Assembly: GCA_013407085.1 (NCBI GenBank)
Contig: JACCGJ010018272.1
Location: forward strand, 100,790-164,789
Reading direction: 5' to 3'
Length of the DNA stretch: 64,000 bases
Source of the DNA: Atriophallophorus winterbourni
Taxonomy: Eukaryota; Platyhelminthes; Trematoda; Plagiorchiida; Microphallidae
In this document: positions 34,670 through 46,042 of the stretch, one piece after another
How positions within the stretch are numbered: the stretch's first letter is position 1
Layout of the letters: every line of letters starts with the position of its first letter
Notes under the pieces: model-generated
What the model was told of the DNA's origin: nothing
The model's input: the letters and a program-made list of their open reading frames with translations, nothing else
The model's database searches: none
Position numbers and translations under genes: made by a program

Positions 34670-35105
34670 AAATTTATACACAAGCTACACTGGTTAATCT
34701 CATTCCATTTGCTTATCGATTGGAAAAAAGCAAAATATTTGTGTATACACGACTGATTATTCGTTTTTCTAAAATTCTATATGGTATAGAAAGAATGTGT
34801 CTGCAATGGTTAAAATCGATAAGTTGCCGCAAAATCCAGTTTCTTCGTTTGCAGAGAATCAATTTGTTTATTTCAGCCCGTCTCAACTGCTCTGCACGGT
34901 GCACCGCATTCTTGAGAACCACGTTACATAACAGAATAACGAAAAAATACCAATCGAACTGTTTAAGGAATATGAAGTGAGTGTTTTTATGCGAGCGAGA
35001 AGATTTGATTATTTTACGTCAGATAGCACTGAATCTCATCGGTAAACATTTGTTTTCTCATCTCGTTATTGATTTATTGTTTCAAATCACTCGATACTGG
35101 TATGA
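34670..35105 (+). pseudogene. Inverted broken copy of the neuroglian-like FnIII-2 exon and flanks
   Basis: Aligns with the reverse complement of about 15915-16435, including intron on both sides. The exon equivalent 34877-34975 keeps the TTTATTTCAG acceptor and the GTGAGTGTTT donor side, but about 87 nt are missing and a TGA interrupts the frame after ALHGAPHS. The rest (IPIELFKEYE equivalent) is nearly identical in DNA. It is a segmental copy rather than a processed one, because intron sequence is included. Confidence 0.8.
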
Positions 35106-35169
35106 TCAAACTCTTACTTAACCAATGTAATAGGAAAAGTTGGTGACGGATCGGGGAATCATATTCATG

Positions 35170-36980
35170 AAAAAATAAAGTTTGTAATGAATCGGTGAGA
35201 GAAGTTTATTGGTAACGTTTCGCTTCTGACAAAGAATCTCGTCAGACCAAGTGTGTCAGTACGAACAGAGATCAAGATTAAATTACATTCACCTGACCAA
35301 TTATAAGCCGGTTTAAGTACTGCACAGTCCATGGTGGGTTCTGCGCTCGTTAAGAATGACAGGAGCGTTCAATATCAACTGATGCAGCACCATCCCTAAT
35401 TGTTTTAGACCTGGCAGGTGTGAATGACATCTGCTGACCGATTAGCTCGGTGCGCGTACTAGGGGTCACGCATTTTAATGTTTATACGCTGCTGAACCGG
35501 ACGCCAGATTGGGGAGATATCAGCGCCATCCACCTTATTGACTGCATTCTTACCGTCCTTCGTTATCTCAACCGCCTCAGCGTGAAGTCGTTCAATATAT
35601 GGTTTTATTACGTTGTCATGATCAACGCTGTGACCTGTGTCCAGCACGTGTTTAGTTAGTGCTGAATCACTTATCAGTGATTGATATTCACTGGAATTGC
35701 GTACCAATTTGATTTTTGTGTTCACTTATCCTAGTACTGAGTTCTATGGATCATGAATGTGGGGAATCGAGTAAAGTTCACATGACACATAGGTTCGCAT
35801 GTCCTTGAAAATTGCAGTGAAGAAAAAGATTTGGGTGACTGGATATACTCCAGTTTAAAAACATCACTTCAAACTAACACTGCCTTCAAAAAAGCAAAAC
35901 GTGTGCTAAATCTACTCAAACGTGTATTTGGGAAATTTTCGCCCAAGATATTCCCAAGGATCATGAATATATACTTGAGACCAGTCATGGAATACGGCTT
36001 GCAGTCATGGTCTCCGTGGCTCAAGAGGGATGTGGAACTTATGCAGCGAATCTATCACCGCACAACAAAACTAGATCGCAGCATACAAAACAAACCATAT
36101 AAAGAAAGGATAGCTCAACAGAATTTGTTCGATTTTCCCTATCGACGAATCAGAGGAGACCTTATCTTACTTTACAAAACATTCCATACCCCGAACCATC
36201 CCATACAGGATATATTCACGCGAGGGGATACGAGGAATTATCGCACCCATGAATATGTGCTGGTCGTACCCCATTCCCGCCTGAACTGTAGAAGGTATTT
36301 TTACTCTGTCCGTGTCTGTTTTACTTGAAACAGTTTAACTTCAACCGTTGCTCACGCCACTAACTTGTATGACTTTAAACGAAATTAGACGAATTTTTAT
36401 TGCATTATTCGTTGCCAGAACACTTATATACTATTTAATCTATGTTCTTATATTGTTTTTACAATTATATTCCAATTTTACCAACCTATGGTTTTTGTTA
36501 AGATTGTTGCTTTTTAGACCATTAAAAACCTTGAATTACCTTGAATTTCCCGATATATTCTCCAGAACAACCCTCGCAGTTGATTTTATATACGCAATTC
36601 GTCGCGCAGCCTGAAGTTGTTTTATCCTTGAGATGCGTTACTAAGGATCTGAGTGTTCTGCCATTTTTATACGTTACTCGTATACCTGCGTTATTCGAAC
36701 TTCGACTTATCCCCTCTGACGCTTCCTTAACATAAGGAAACATATAGAAACTGTCGCACGGCAAACGTTTTCCGTTTTGAGTGCTGGGTATTTAACCCTT
36801 TTCAGTTGGCGTTTAATAAGGCTCTTAGGGTAACCATGATCACCAACGTGACAACTAAGCACTACGGTCTATCGTAAGCCAATCGACACAGATGCGATCT
36901 TGCTGTACTCATCAGCGCACCCCCAAAGATTATATAATTCAGTTGCGAAATCGTGTTCCACAAAGTTGAACGCTTGTGGA
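35170..36980 (-). mobile_element. Penelope-like retroelement fragment, split by a CR1
   Basis: From right to left on the minus strand: RT C-terminal region (HGYPKSLIKRQLKRVKY near 36810), YVKEASEGISR, GIRVTYKNGRTLRSLV, the GIY-YIG endonuclease core (CVYKINCEGCSGEYIG, ending near 36550), an interruption by a plus-strand CR1 (35757-36545), then STRISEHKNQI near 35735, SDSALTKHVLDTGHSV and a C-terminal block to 35459. The downstream region to about 35180 has AGCGAAACGTTACC. GIY-YIG fused to RT is diagnostic of Penelope-like elements. Frameshifted, not functional. Confidence 0.82.
35757..36545 (+). mobile_element. 5'-truncated CR1 inserted in the Penelope-like element
   Basis: 165 open codons of ORF2 C-terminus (35831-36328): ARVLNLLKRVFGKF-like helix, YLRPVMEYGLQSWSPWLKRD, RIYHRTTKL, ILLYKTFHTPNHPIQ, then a 3' UTR and a TTGAATTACC tail at 36530-36545. 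Coding sequence is well preserved, so the insertion is fairly young. Confidence 0.82.
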
Positions 36981-37830
36981 GCGATGCTACCGATAAAAAG
37001 CGAGCCCATGAGGAAGTTAGTCGTCGACTTGGTGATCATGGTTACTTTAAGAGCCTAATTAAACATCAACTGAAAAGGGTTAAATACCAAAGCGTGTAGG
37101 TTGTAATAGTTTCAAATGCAGCCTACATGGTAGCATAGCGTAAAACTAGACAAGTAGGAAACTAAGAATTTCACAGCAAATACTCCGAGAGCTTAGCAAT
37201 TGGATACATAACTGCCTCATATGAAAGAATCCTAGATACCTCATGCATTGGCACCACGGGTTATCAACGATTTTGCGTTTTTCGTCGCGGCGCATCATCC
37301 AGTAACCCTACTTGTGACAAGGTTATGAAACAAGCGACATTGCCAACGGCGAAAGCGGTTGAGGCTTAAGGAGTCCGCTTTGGACTGCATTCACCACGGC
37401 TTGATAAGCTGGGAATTCTCACTTTCACTGACCCGGGTAATCTTTTCGAAAAACTATCACAAATCACGCCAATTCACTTGCAATATCACATTTAGGAATG
37501 TAAGGTCTTTGAAAATGTTTCACCAAGGCTGCGAATGAACCAAGCTATAATAGATATTCAACATCTTTGATGCGGTATGTTGAGCTTTTTAGATGTGAGG
37601 CACAATGTCAACCGTGTTCACTTCCATCAGATTTATTACTCGGCAAGGTCTTAACAGAGGGGTGGTTAGGGTGCTATTTATTCATGTTCTCTGCACTTAC
37701 TATAACCCTTGGTCTAACGGAGCTTCTGTGACAGAAGTTAAACGTTACCCAAAATCTGCTCTAACCGATCGTATACAATTTTACATCCGCAATAGCGGCA
37801 TTTTTCTATATGTATTGCTTCATCAGTTAT
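36950..37830 (+). mobile_element. Penelope-like fragments in plus orientation
   Basis: 36955-37095 encodes FHKVERLWSDATDKK, then LGDHGYFKSLIKHQLKRVKY, the plus-strand counterpart of the minus-strand RT segment at 36785-36850. So two Penelope-like pieces face each other. 37690-37830 carries the GACAGAAGTTAAACGTTACC and CTGCTCTAACCGATCGTA block. In between is unassigned. Confidence 0.6.
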
Positions 37831-38621
37831 AAACATTCGAGTGATAAATTCAGTCCGATTTTCTGAACTATTGTCTGCTCCAGTTTCGTCCTGTGACGAA
37901 AGTGGACAGTCACACCAGCAAATCCAGAGAACGGACTACCACCTGGAGCACCTTCACAAATAATCTCAGGCGTCATGCTTAAATATGTTGCAGTTGTGGA
38001 ATTCAAACGAATTGGATTTGAGTAGACATCGATGCTGGCAATTTCATCAGCTTACTCGTAATTGATACACAACATGTTGAGTACACTCATTCCGGCAAGT
38101 TCATGGGTTGTGCGAGTACACGTTGGAAGCGATAATTTTATATATTGTCACCGAGACGAGACCTCTCTTTATTTTCAACTCAAAATCGTTAATCTCAAAT
38201 ATTACACTATTTATATTTTCTATTGAATTGAATAATCGCATGTTAGGGAATTGATTTTCGTCGAAACTGCGCAAGTAAGTATGTGCTTACAATTTCGGAA
38301 TCTTCAATTCGAGTTTGCCAAACAGGAGTGGTTTTGGGGAAATCTGCTTTCAAAATGCTACAACGGCACGTTTTTCTAATATTTTCTGACAACAATCTCC
38401 GAATGGAGCCTGGTCACGTGATCTCAAGAGAACTTGCTTCTACAGACAAGAGGAAATGCGAATGCAGATGATTGGGGTGACAAAGCAAGTTCAGCCGAAA
38501 AGGCGAAGCTTGTAAGCTGAGCATTTAGCAATAACGTTTAGTACCGTTTCAGTAACACACGTGAACTCATCGTTATCTATTTTGTCACTACGGATGTATA
38601 TTTGTTCCTATGTCTACACAT
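37831..38621. other. Unassigned, with a weak Ig-like frame on the minus strand
   Basis: Minus 38034-37828 is open: IDVYSNPIRLNSTT, then LSMTPEIICEGAPGGSPFSG, which resembles an Ig A-B strand with its first Cys. A possible acceptor ATTGCCAG precedes it. No matching donor was settled. It could be an upstream exon of the adhesion gene or chance. Confidence 0.2.
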
Positions 38622-39692
38622 TCTGCAAAATCGGAAACAGAATTCAACTGAACGAATTAACATGCAAGCGCCACAATATATGAAACAATCCATTTCAATA
38701 TGGTGTAAGGCGGTGGCATGGGCAGATATCATATATCTCATTGAACATTAACTGTCCATCTCAATTTTGACAGCCTTAGCTAATCAAATGTCACTCCATT
38801 ACCGTCCACTCTCGTTATTTAGTGTGCAAGTAGCAAAGCACCGGCAGAATAAAGCATTTACTTCACTGAATTAGTGAAAACGCGATGCTAAAACAAAGAT
38901 CGCAGCTTTGAGACTAATTAATTATTCTCGCGTATAATCAATTATCCGTGAAGATGTCTCGAGCATCAAATACTTGCTACAGTTGTGTCTTATTCAAAAG
39001 GAGTCAAATTGACTGCGTAGAGACGTGGATTCCTCGATAGCGATGAGGTTAACTGACACTGAAATGCTAGATTATAAGATTTTCATACATTCTTGATGGT
39101 AGTTTATCTGATGAGCTTCGATTGTTGGGAGTTAGCAATCCTGGTGAAATGGCGTACTAAACCTGGCAGAGCCAAGTATCAACATCACAGTAAGTTACTG
39201 GCCATTACGTATCAAACGCATCACTAGTACGATTACATGGGACAAGTTTTATTCGCCAACGATCGCAACACAGACTATAAGAACATTCCTTTTATGATTA
39301 TATCGCAATGGTCTAGAAGGAAAATGGTGATTGTAACGTGAAGTTTACTAAAAACGTTATCACGAAATATGTTATTTGAGAATATGTGTTTTGGGTGAAT
39401 GAGAACAAAGTAAGTCGCATTTTATGTTTATTATTCTACGGGTTGGGATTGGATCGCTTCAAATTCTCAGACCCATGTAGGGGCATAGGTCCAGCAGGAC
39501 AAGAGGCTGTTCGTATTTTTATGGTTGATGATTCAATCACCATTAAGCTCGCATTCCGTTGAATTCGTTTTGAACATGGTGCCTGCCTTAAACATTTTTG
39601 AATTTGTTTAATAATACGATTATCAGTAGCATATGTTTTAAAATAAATAAAAACGGAACTAGTAGCTTTTCAGAAATTAATTATCTCTTAAT
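38622..39692 (+). repeat. Left arm of a 1.07-kb inverted repeat
   Basis: Reverse-complement similarity to 46043-47088 over the full length, with small indels. Landmarks: AATCGGAAACAGAATTCAA (38628), AAACCTGGCAGAGCCAAGTA (39159), GATTGTAACGTGAA (39332), GGATCGCTTCAAATTCTCAG (39451), CGGAACTAGTAGCTTTTCAG (39654). No coding potential seen. The arms enclose 6.35 kb including two FnIII/TM exons. Confidence 0.88.
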
Positions 39693-39696
39693 TGTT

Positions 39697-39723
39697 CTTC
39701 TTCTTCTTCTTCTTCTTCTTCTG
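39697..39723 (+). repeat. (TTC)n microsatellite
   Basis: Short TTC array just inside the left arm of the inverted repeat. Confidence 0.85.
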
Positions 39724-40139
39724 AATCAAAAGAAAAAAGGATAAAATCCCGTTCAAGCTTCAACACAGCAATAAACATGGTTAATTCTGCTAACAAGTCA
39801 CGCCCTGTGTGTAGAGGAACACCACTATATCCCTCCGGAGATCAGGTGCATTCGTCTCAACAAATGATGATCCAACGCGCTTTTGAATAGCTGTTATGAT
39901 GGTAGAGACAGGAGCCCTTTCGTTAAAGGTTTCCACGTTTTCACCGTCCACGTGGATAGCGTGCATGCATTACTCATTTTCAGCCACCTAGGCTTCTGAA
40001 ACTGAACGTTATGACCACGAGTCCTCGACTCACCTACTAACAGAGGACTAGCATACGCAGAGAAATGTGTCTGGAACATTGACGGGTAATTGTCGCAAAT
40101 GAATGCTAAATCGCCCAGAGTATACTAGTAGCGCTGCCT

Positions 40140-41500
40140 AAACTCAGCCTTCGACTTGAAGGAATCCATGACCAGAATCCGCAAGTCTTTTTCGTCCGTC
40201 ACCGCTCTAATTGACTTATTTCCAAAAACATTATTCGCCAACGGTGTCATTGAAAGATATGCGCATGAGGACTGTCATGACGTCATTTATAGGCAGTGAC
40301 CAGAGACGTGTTCAGCTGACTAAGTCAGTAGCTGCTTGTTACTGTTGCTTGTGGCCCTGCTGGAACTGACAGAGACCACAGTTTCAGGTCATCCCCGAAT
40401 AAAATACAAGCGATGGCCACTGTGTATGGAATATCGTTCACGAAAAGTTTGAATAACAATGGGCTAAGAGCAGATCCATGTGGTACTCCAGAGCTTGCCA
40501 TCATCTCTGAAGACAAAACTTTATTCAGCTCTACACGGTTTAACCTCACTGAAATGAATGCCGCAATCCACATAAGAAGACACCCTTGAAAACCTAGAAC
40601 TTCCAGCTTGACGAGCAATCAGCGGTGGGGCATGCGGTCGAACGCCTTACTGAAGTCGATAAAATGACATCGACCGCTTGACCAGAATCAGTCAAAATAC
40701 ACCAAATTTCTCGCGCAGAATAATTACGCATAAGCGATTTCTGGTAAATCCATAATGTTGTGTACACACGCCCACAATCCCAAAAGAAAGTGCTTTATTG
40801 TCCTCTTGATCAAATTCTCTTAACATTTTCCGATCACAGAAGTCAGTTTGATCGGCCTGTAATTAGCGGGATAACTAGGGCCCCCACTCTCAAGCATAGG
40901 TTTAATAATACCATGTTACCGATTTTTTGAACAACCTGATCAGCGTATTGCACAACACGTCTGATATTGCTCCTATTAAAACTAATGGATGAATACCGTT
41001 TGGTTCTGGCTCGGATTGTATGTCTAACTGTTCTAACAGGATTCTAAGCGTCTCTACATCCACATCATGATCAGAAACGACCTCTCTGTTCTTAGAAACA
41101 GGAGGAGGATCACTGTATTCTAAAACAGTACACGGAGGTATATTGCTTAACCATGGCATCAGCTTTAAAACCATCCTCAGTAATGTATACCCTCATTGAT
41201 ATCTTTCGAATTGAGGATATATTGTGATGCGTTTGTGTGGCAACGAATTCATGCGAATAGCCTTTTTGGTGCAAAAATAGACTCGTCAGCCAATCCGTGC
41301 TCGAACAACATACGTTTTCTTCACGCAAACGTGCTGTACACAAGATGTGCGGCGGGTATCCTCCTTTGAGGGTAAGCCTATATCTACAACCATACTACAA
41401 ATACCTTCATAGGTCATAGCAAAAGCGGTTTCAACATGAGGGTGAATACCTACGAGCTTAAAACAAGTCGTTGAATGCATATCGTACATACCCTGCTAAT
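40140..41500 (-). mobile_element. Non-LTR RT fragment of a different family
   Basis: Minus strand: RT entry (IQSEPEPNGIHPLVL near 41010), NYRPIKLTSVIGKM (40870-40830), DFSKAFDRMPHR near 40650, then 97 open codons with LGFQGCLLMWIAAFIS, SSGVPHGSALSPLLFKL, FVNDIP and FGDDLKLW near 40395. The YADD-position residues read FGDD. The sequence differs clearly from the CR1 copies around it (FVNDIP, NGIHP). Stops and frameshifts. Confidence 0.75.
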
Positions 41501-42239
41501 GATATAGCATCAATTTTTGTGAAGCCAACGATAAATATCCGGCTTCATTCCACCACATCGAATATGCTTCCACATTGAACATGTTTCACATTGAACAGCT
41601 TCAACGCTTTCGGCGATCTGTTACGAACAAACAAATAAGAATCACCAAAGTGAGCATCGGAGCCCCATCTTCTTGAGGCTTCCTCGCAGTCGGTGCTGCA
41701 TTATCTCTTTTTGTCGATTTACGAGTCGTAACCATTTTCAAATCCGTTGAAAATAGAATAAAAGTTCCTCTGATAATCTTGAAATCGCTTGGGTATCCAC
41801 AACAATTTCAGAATGACGTAAGAAGCAAACGTTCACCTTGACCTTGAAATTCTTGGGATTTAAGGCAAATGGTTAACATTTTCCAGAAAAAGACAATTAT
41901 CTTGAGAGTATATTTAAATTAAAGAGAGCGATAAAAAACGCAAGTATGCATGGTGCGATTGTTAAAAATACAGATTTCATGCTCGCTTAAGCGGGGTGCG
42001 TTTGAGCTGTTTTACTTGTATGTATGCACATCAATCCACGTTGACAACCATCATGAAAGCCTACTCAATTCCAATCATGAATCATGAATCACAAGTTCGG
42101 AATATTTGGTTATAAAAGAATATACTATTGCCTGATAAAATATACCATCACGCAAACAAACTCGCAGTTGTTTCCGGAAACTAACGTACAAGATACATTT
42201 GCATATCTGAGTATCCCAATTCCTTTTTCAAAGCAGCAT
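41501..42239. other. No feature recognised
   Basis: Intergenic AT-rich sequence. Nothing supportable. Confidence 0.4.
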
Positions 42240-42985
42240 TCAGATTGATGTGATACTGACATACAAAATATTATATACCCCACATCATCCTATAAAACAT
42301 GTTTCGAATAGCGTTAGTCGCAACTTACAGGCAGCGACTCAGGGACACTACAAAATCCGCTCTCCCGTATCAGCTGTCGCCGATATTTTTATTCTGTACG
42401 TATCTGTTTCATTTGGAATGCCTTCCAATAAAATATTGTCATTAGAAATTTGGACACTTATTTATTACATAATGATTTAACGACACCTGCTTATTGACTC
42501 CTGGTAAGTATTCAACTCGACTATAATTTACATTACATAATTATTTTTATTCCTTTTCATGAACGAATGTTAACTATGATATGATACTTGTGAAGCTATG
42601 TGCTTTTTGTGACCATAAATTCTTGAATCTTATATCTTGAATCTTAAATTTTATCGGTTCGTTAATCTCATTGTGTTCCCCCGTTTTACAGCTGACAAAC
42701 TGGTTTGCTTCAACAAGTATGAATCACGTACTTGTATGATCTACTGACTATCGATTAATCGATTTTCACGAAAATGGGAAAAACGATTTGGGAACACATA
42801 CTGGGTGATTATTTCTCTATCATACCGAGACAATACATGACTTTTATCAAACTTCAAAAGCTGTCGACCTTTCATTGTCACCAATTTTGTCGTACATTTT
42901 TGTCCACAAACGAAAATCCTATGGCGTTGTAGAGCTATGAGTTTTTATGACATAAACACTTGAATCTTGAATGTATAAAAGGAAC
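42240..42985 (+). mobile_element. Two CR1-like 3' fragments in tandem
   Basis: First: ILTYKILYTPHHPIKHV, YKIRSPVSAVADIFILYVSV (42250-42480), 3' UTR and TTGAATC-type tail at 42617-42645. Second: 3' UTR only (42780-42985), matching 14660-14850 (CATACCGAGACAATACATG, CGAAAATCCTATGGCGTTGT), ending ACTTGAATCTTGAATG. Confidence 0.75.
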
Positions 42986-43509
42986 TAAATAAAAGAAAAG
43001 AATAACTGAGATCTTGCAGTTGTGTTACTTCCATCAAGTGAATGCATCATCAACCAGACAAATCGTTTCAATTTTCCTTGAAAATTCAGCTCTCATTCAA
43101 TTCTCACTTAACTCCCACAAATCACTTTCGGTCTATCAATACTAGATTTTGCTAAGTTGCGCTTTCCACGTCAGTGATGGCAATCGTAGGTAATTTGACA
43201 GCTACATATACCGTGCAAGCAAAGCGTGTTCCACGTACGAGACTAGTTTCATTATTTTGATATCATATGAATTAATATTTTGTTTATTTTTGTTATTAAA
43301 CGGGAATGTGCTGTGTGAATTACAGCAGGCGAAGACAAGTTCTGAAAGATTTAAAAGCAATTGCGGAGGTTTTCTTCTAGCTAATGTTGCCCAGAAATAT
43401 TCACAGTTTCATCACACGAAGCGCTAGAAATTTCAACCAATCATCTTCTGCTGAAATGTCAGAAGTTAATCCAACTAAAAGTTGCGCTTGTATATCACTG
43501 TTCGATACT

Positions 43510-43630
43510 GTTGGTCACACCAACCTGTTCAATCATATAAGCGCACACTCATGTAGACAGGGATTATTGCATGATCATGAACACAAAAGGCTCATTTGCA
43601 TGTATTTTAATTCAACAATATTATCATAAA
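43510..43630 (+). repeat. Flank of the CCGG-type hammerhead repeat, ribozyme missing
   Basis: CACCAACCTGTTCAATCATA, AGCGCACACTCATGTAGACA and CTCATTTGCATG match the left part of the unit at 58667-58760. No CTGATGA/GAAA core is present here. Confidence 0.55.
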
Positions 43631-43682
43631 TTTAGTCATAGCGGACATTATGTCTTTAAAGATGGAGCAGACGCTATAAAAC

Positions 43683-43688
<6 letters not shown>

Positions 43689-43722
<34 letters not shown>
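43689..43722. repeat. (TA)n microsatellite
   Basis: About 17 TA units, followed directly by the polypyrimidine-poor acceptor region of exon 43764. Confidence 0.9.
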
Positions 43723-43723
<1 letters not shown>

Positions 43724-43763
43724 AAATAAACATAATTTTTCTCAATTGTGCATCATCTTGTAG

Positions 43764-44021
43764 TGTCGCACGACAGCCCGTTCATTATCATTCCAACGCG
43801 GACCAACCTTCATTTTTTCAATGTTTGTTTGGCGGAAAATGTTGTTTTGTGGGACAGACTACAGCAAGTCGAACCACCGATGATGAATGGGCGGGTGCCT
43901 CATCTACCGCAATCGACCATGCAATACCAAGTGGAAACAAGGCAAGATGACACCAAACCATGGCGGTTAATCGACAATAAATCTGCCATTCACTGCATCT
44001 CGTTCGAAGTGGATTATAAAT
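43764..44021 (+). CDS. FnIII-domain exon of a membrane receptor
   Basis: 258 nt, phase 1 at both ends, with acceptor CATCTTGTAG and a consensus donor GTGAGT at 44022. The frame reads SPFIIIPTRTNLHFF, strand B ENVVLWDRLQQ, strand C MQYQVETRQDDTKPWRL and strand E CISFEVDYK, an FnIII domain without its last strands. Those follow in exon 45640. Symmetrical 1-1 phases are usual for FnIII exons. It may be the membrane-proximal FnIII of a neuroglian-like paralogue, but sequence identity alone does not prove the family. Upstream exons were not found. Confidence 0.65.
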
Positions 44022-45639
44022 GTGAGTTTGTGTGGAGAATTGATTAGAACAGAATCTATTCTTCATTAACTAATCTGAACAATAAGGAAGGTTTTTAGCC
44101 AGGTAGGATTATCCACAGGATTGAACGTGTTTGTTTAAATCTCACACAGATTGCATGCGTCATAAAACATTGGCTAATCTATTGGCGTTTGAGAAAACAA
44201 TATTATGAGCACAGTAATACCATGGTTGGCCAGTGCTATTATCATGTGTCGGTCGCAGGCAGTGGTACGCTCACTTGTTAGGCAGAGTGCGTGGTTGTCG
44301 CTATCCATCATATCCAGGAGTATAGTGGGAACATTACGGTCTTGTCATTGAGTGTGCAGCCACTTGGCGAGTAACGAAGTACGAACCTTTCGTAAGACGA
44401 ACGCATCATGCAATGTACCGACAGAGCCCCGACGAAAAAGAATATAATTTGTTCATGGCGTAAATATTAACAACAACAATGTTTAACAACAAAAATCTGT
44501 TTGATTCAAATGGAAGTTGTTTGCAATTATTCATGTGTGTTCATTTAAATTGGGTTTAATACACAAAATAATCCACTGAAATATACGTGTCGTGAAACTG
44601 TCCTTGTTGATAACGAAGAATCCTATATCGCACATCAAAGTGATCTACGGTCTGCTGTCAAAAGCAGTATATACTGTTTTCCAGCTTGCATGTGACGCGT
44701 CACACAGTGCCTCCATATTGAGTGTTCAAGAGCTAGTTCTTCCAAACTTTAAAAAGTTTGTTTTTTGAGCTCCTTGTTCAATATCGATCATTTATGTACA
44801 TCATAAGCCCATGAGGTTTTCATGCTCGACAACTTTTGGAATGACTAAATTGTCTTATTCGTTCGGAACACTCCAACCCACAGCGTTCACGGCAATAAGC
44901 AGTACTCGGTCAGACGACATTGCCATATTTTTCGCCTGACAAATTTAAAGACGGATTGCTTGCTGCCGACAGACGATTCAGGTTGATTACTTCGCTCATA
45001 TAATTAGACAACCCCTGCAGAATTTTTACACATATAGAACTTCACATCTTCAGCGACAAGAAAATTCTTGATAAAATTGTGACATAACATTTCTGTATAT
45101 ATTGATAACCATATGACCGAGTGCTTACTATTGCAGGATTCTTTCAGGTCTTTGATAGCATTAGATATTCTACCGTTTATTACGACTTTTTTCGCTATCG
45201 TGGAGTTGGCAAAGAGTGTATGTAAAACTAATGGGAACTGGTTCATTTGACTCGCTTACATGACGTTTGCGAATATCAATGAAGCGGAGTGGAGGTTGCC
45301 GCTGTCAAAACTAGACGTTTGCACTGGTTTTGACTGGTAGATTTGAAAATAATATTTACACAGCTATGAGTAACCCTAAAATATCGAGATTGATACCATT
45401 TATTAATAAAACGATATTTACTTCTCGTCAATTGAACACTGCTCGAACGCTGGTTGATATATTTATTTAAACATTAACTGATTCAAAATTGTTAAACTGT
45501 TAATCGAATTTATATACAGAAATGTTAAACACTCTAAATTTCAAATATATAAAATTCGACGAACATTAATTAACATCGCAAATTATACACATGATAAATG
45601 ATGACCACATGGACCTTTTTTGTTTGTGAATTTACTCAG
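44022..45639 (+). other. Intron of the FnIII/TM gene
   Basis: 1.6 kb, AT-rich, without recognised repeat except the CTTACTATTGCAGG-rich stretch near 45125. No exon seen inside. Confidence 0.5.
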
Positions 45640-45935
45640 CTCAACAGCATGTAATCCGCCTTATACTCTCCGATTCTACGGGGACAAAATGGATATCACC
45701 GGAACGAAATGTGGACATTTTCGAGCAGAGTGGTCTGGATCAAGAAACGTACAACCTGGTATTTCAATTAACAACTCCGAATACTAAGAATCTGCTCAAA
45801 GTGTCTTCGGTGTTCATTATCATCGGCCTGAGTCTGGGGCTCATAATCTTCTTCGTGGATTGGTGTGCATACATACTACACGTGAGACAGCTCAAACGCA
45901 CCCCGGTGAAACAAACATCAAAACTGTATTTTTAA
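45640..45935 (+). CDS. Last exon: FnIII end, transmembrane helix, short tail, stop
   Basis: Starts after TTTACTCAG, with two bases completing the split codon. HVIRLILSDSTGTKWISPE supplies FnIII strands F and G; a linker (IFEQSGLDQETYNLVFQ) follows, then a helix of about 24 hydrophobic residues (VFIIIGLSLGLIIFFVDWCA...), a basic stop-transfer stretch (HVRQLKRTPVKQ) and the C-terminus SKLYF at TAA 45933-45935. The cytoplasmic tail is under 25 residues and has no FIGQY ankyrin motif. An AATAAA is at 46117-46122, inside the right arm of the inverted repeat. The product would be a type I membrane protein. Confidence 0.65.
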
Positions 45936-46042
45936 CAATCGCATGAAATATACTTGCTTCTTTAACGCTCTATTTCAATGAAATATACACTTTCATTATA
46001 ATTTTCTTTTACACTGGAGAATGGTAATCATTTGAACACATT

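Noticed and set aside
39100..39150. CTGATGAG at 39110 as another hammerhead
   Set aside because: No GAAA or stem II follows within range. It is part of the inverted-repeat arm.
43384..43629. 81-codon plus frame just before the FnIII exon as an upstream exon
   Set aside because: Its second half is the hammerhead-repeat flank found elsewhere, so the frame is fortuitous.
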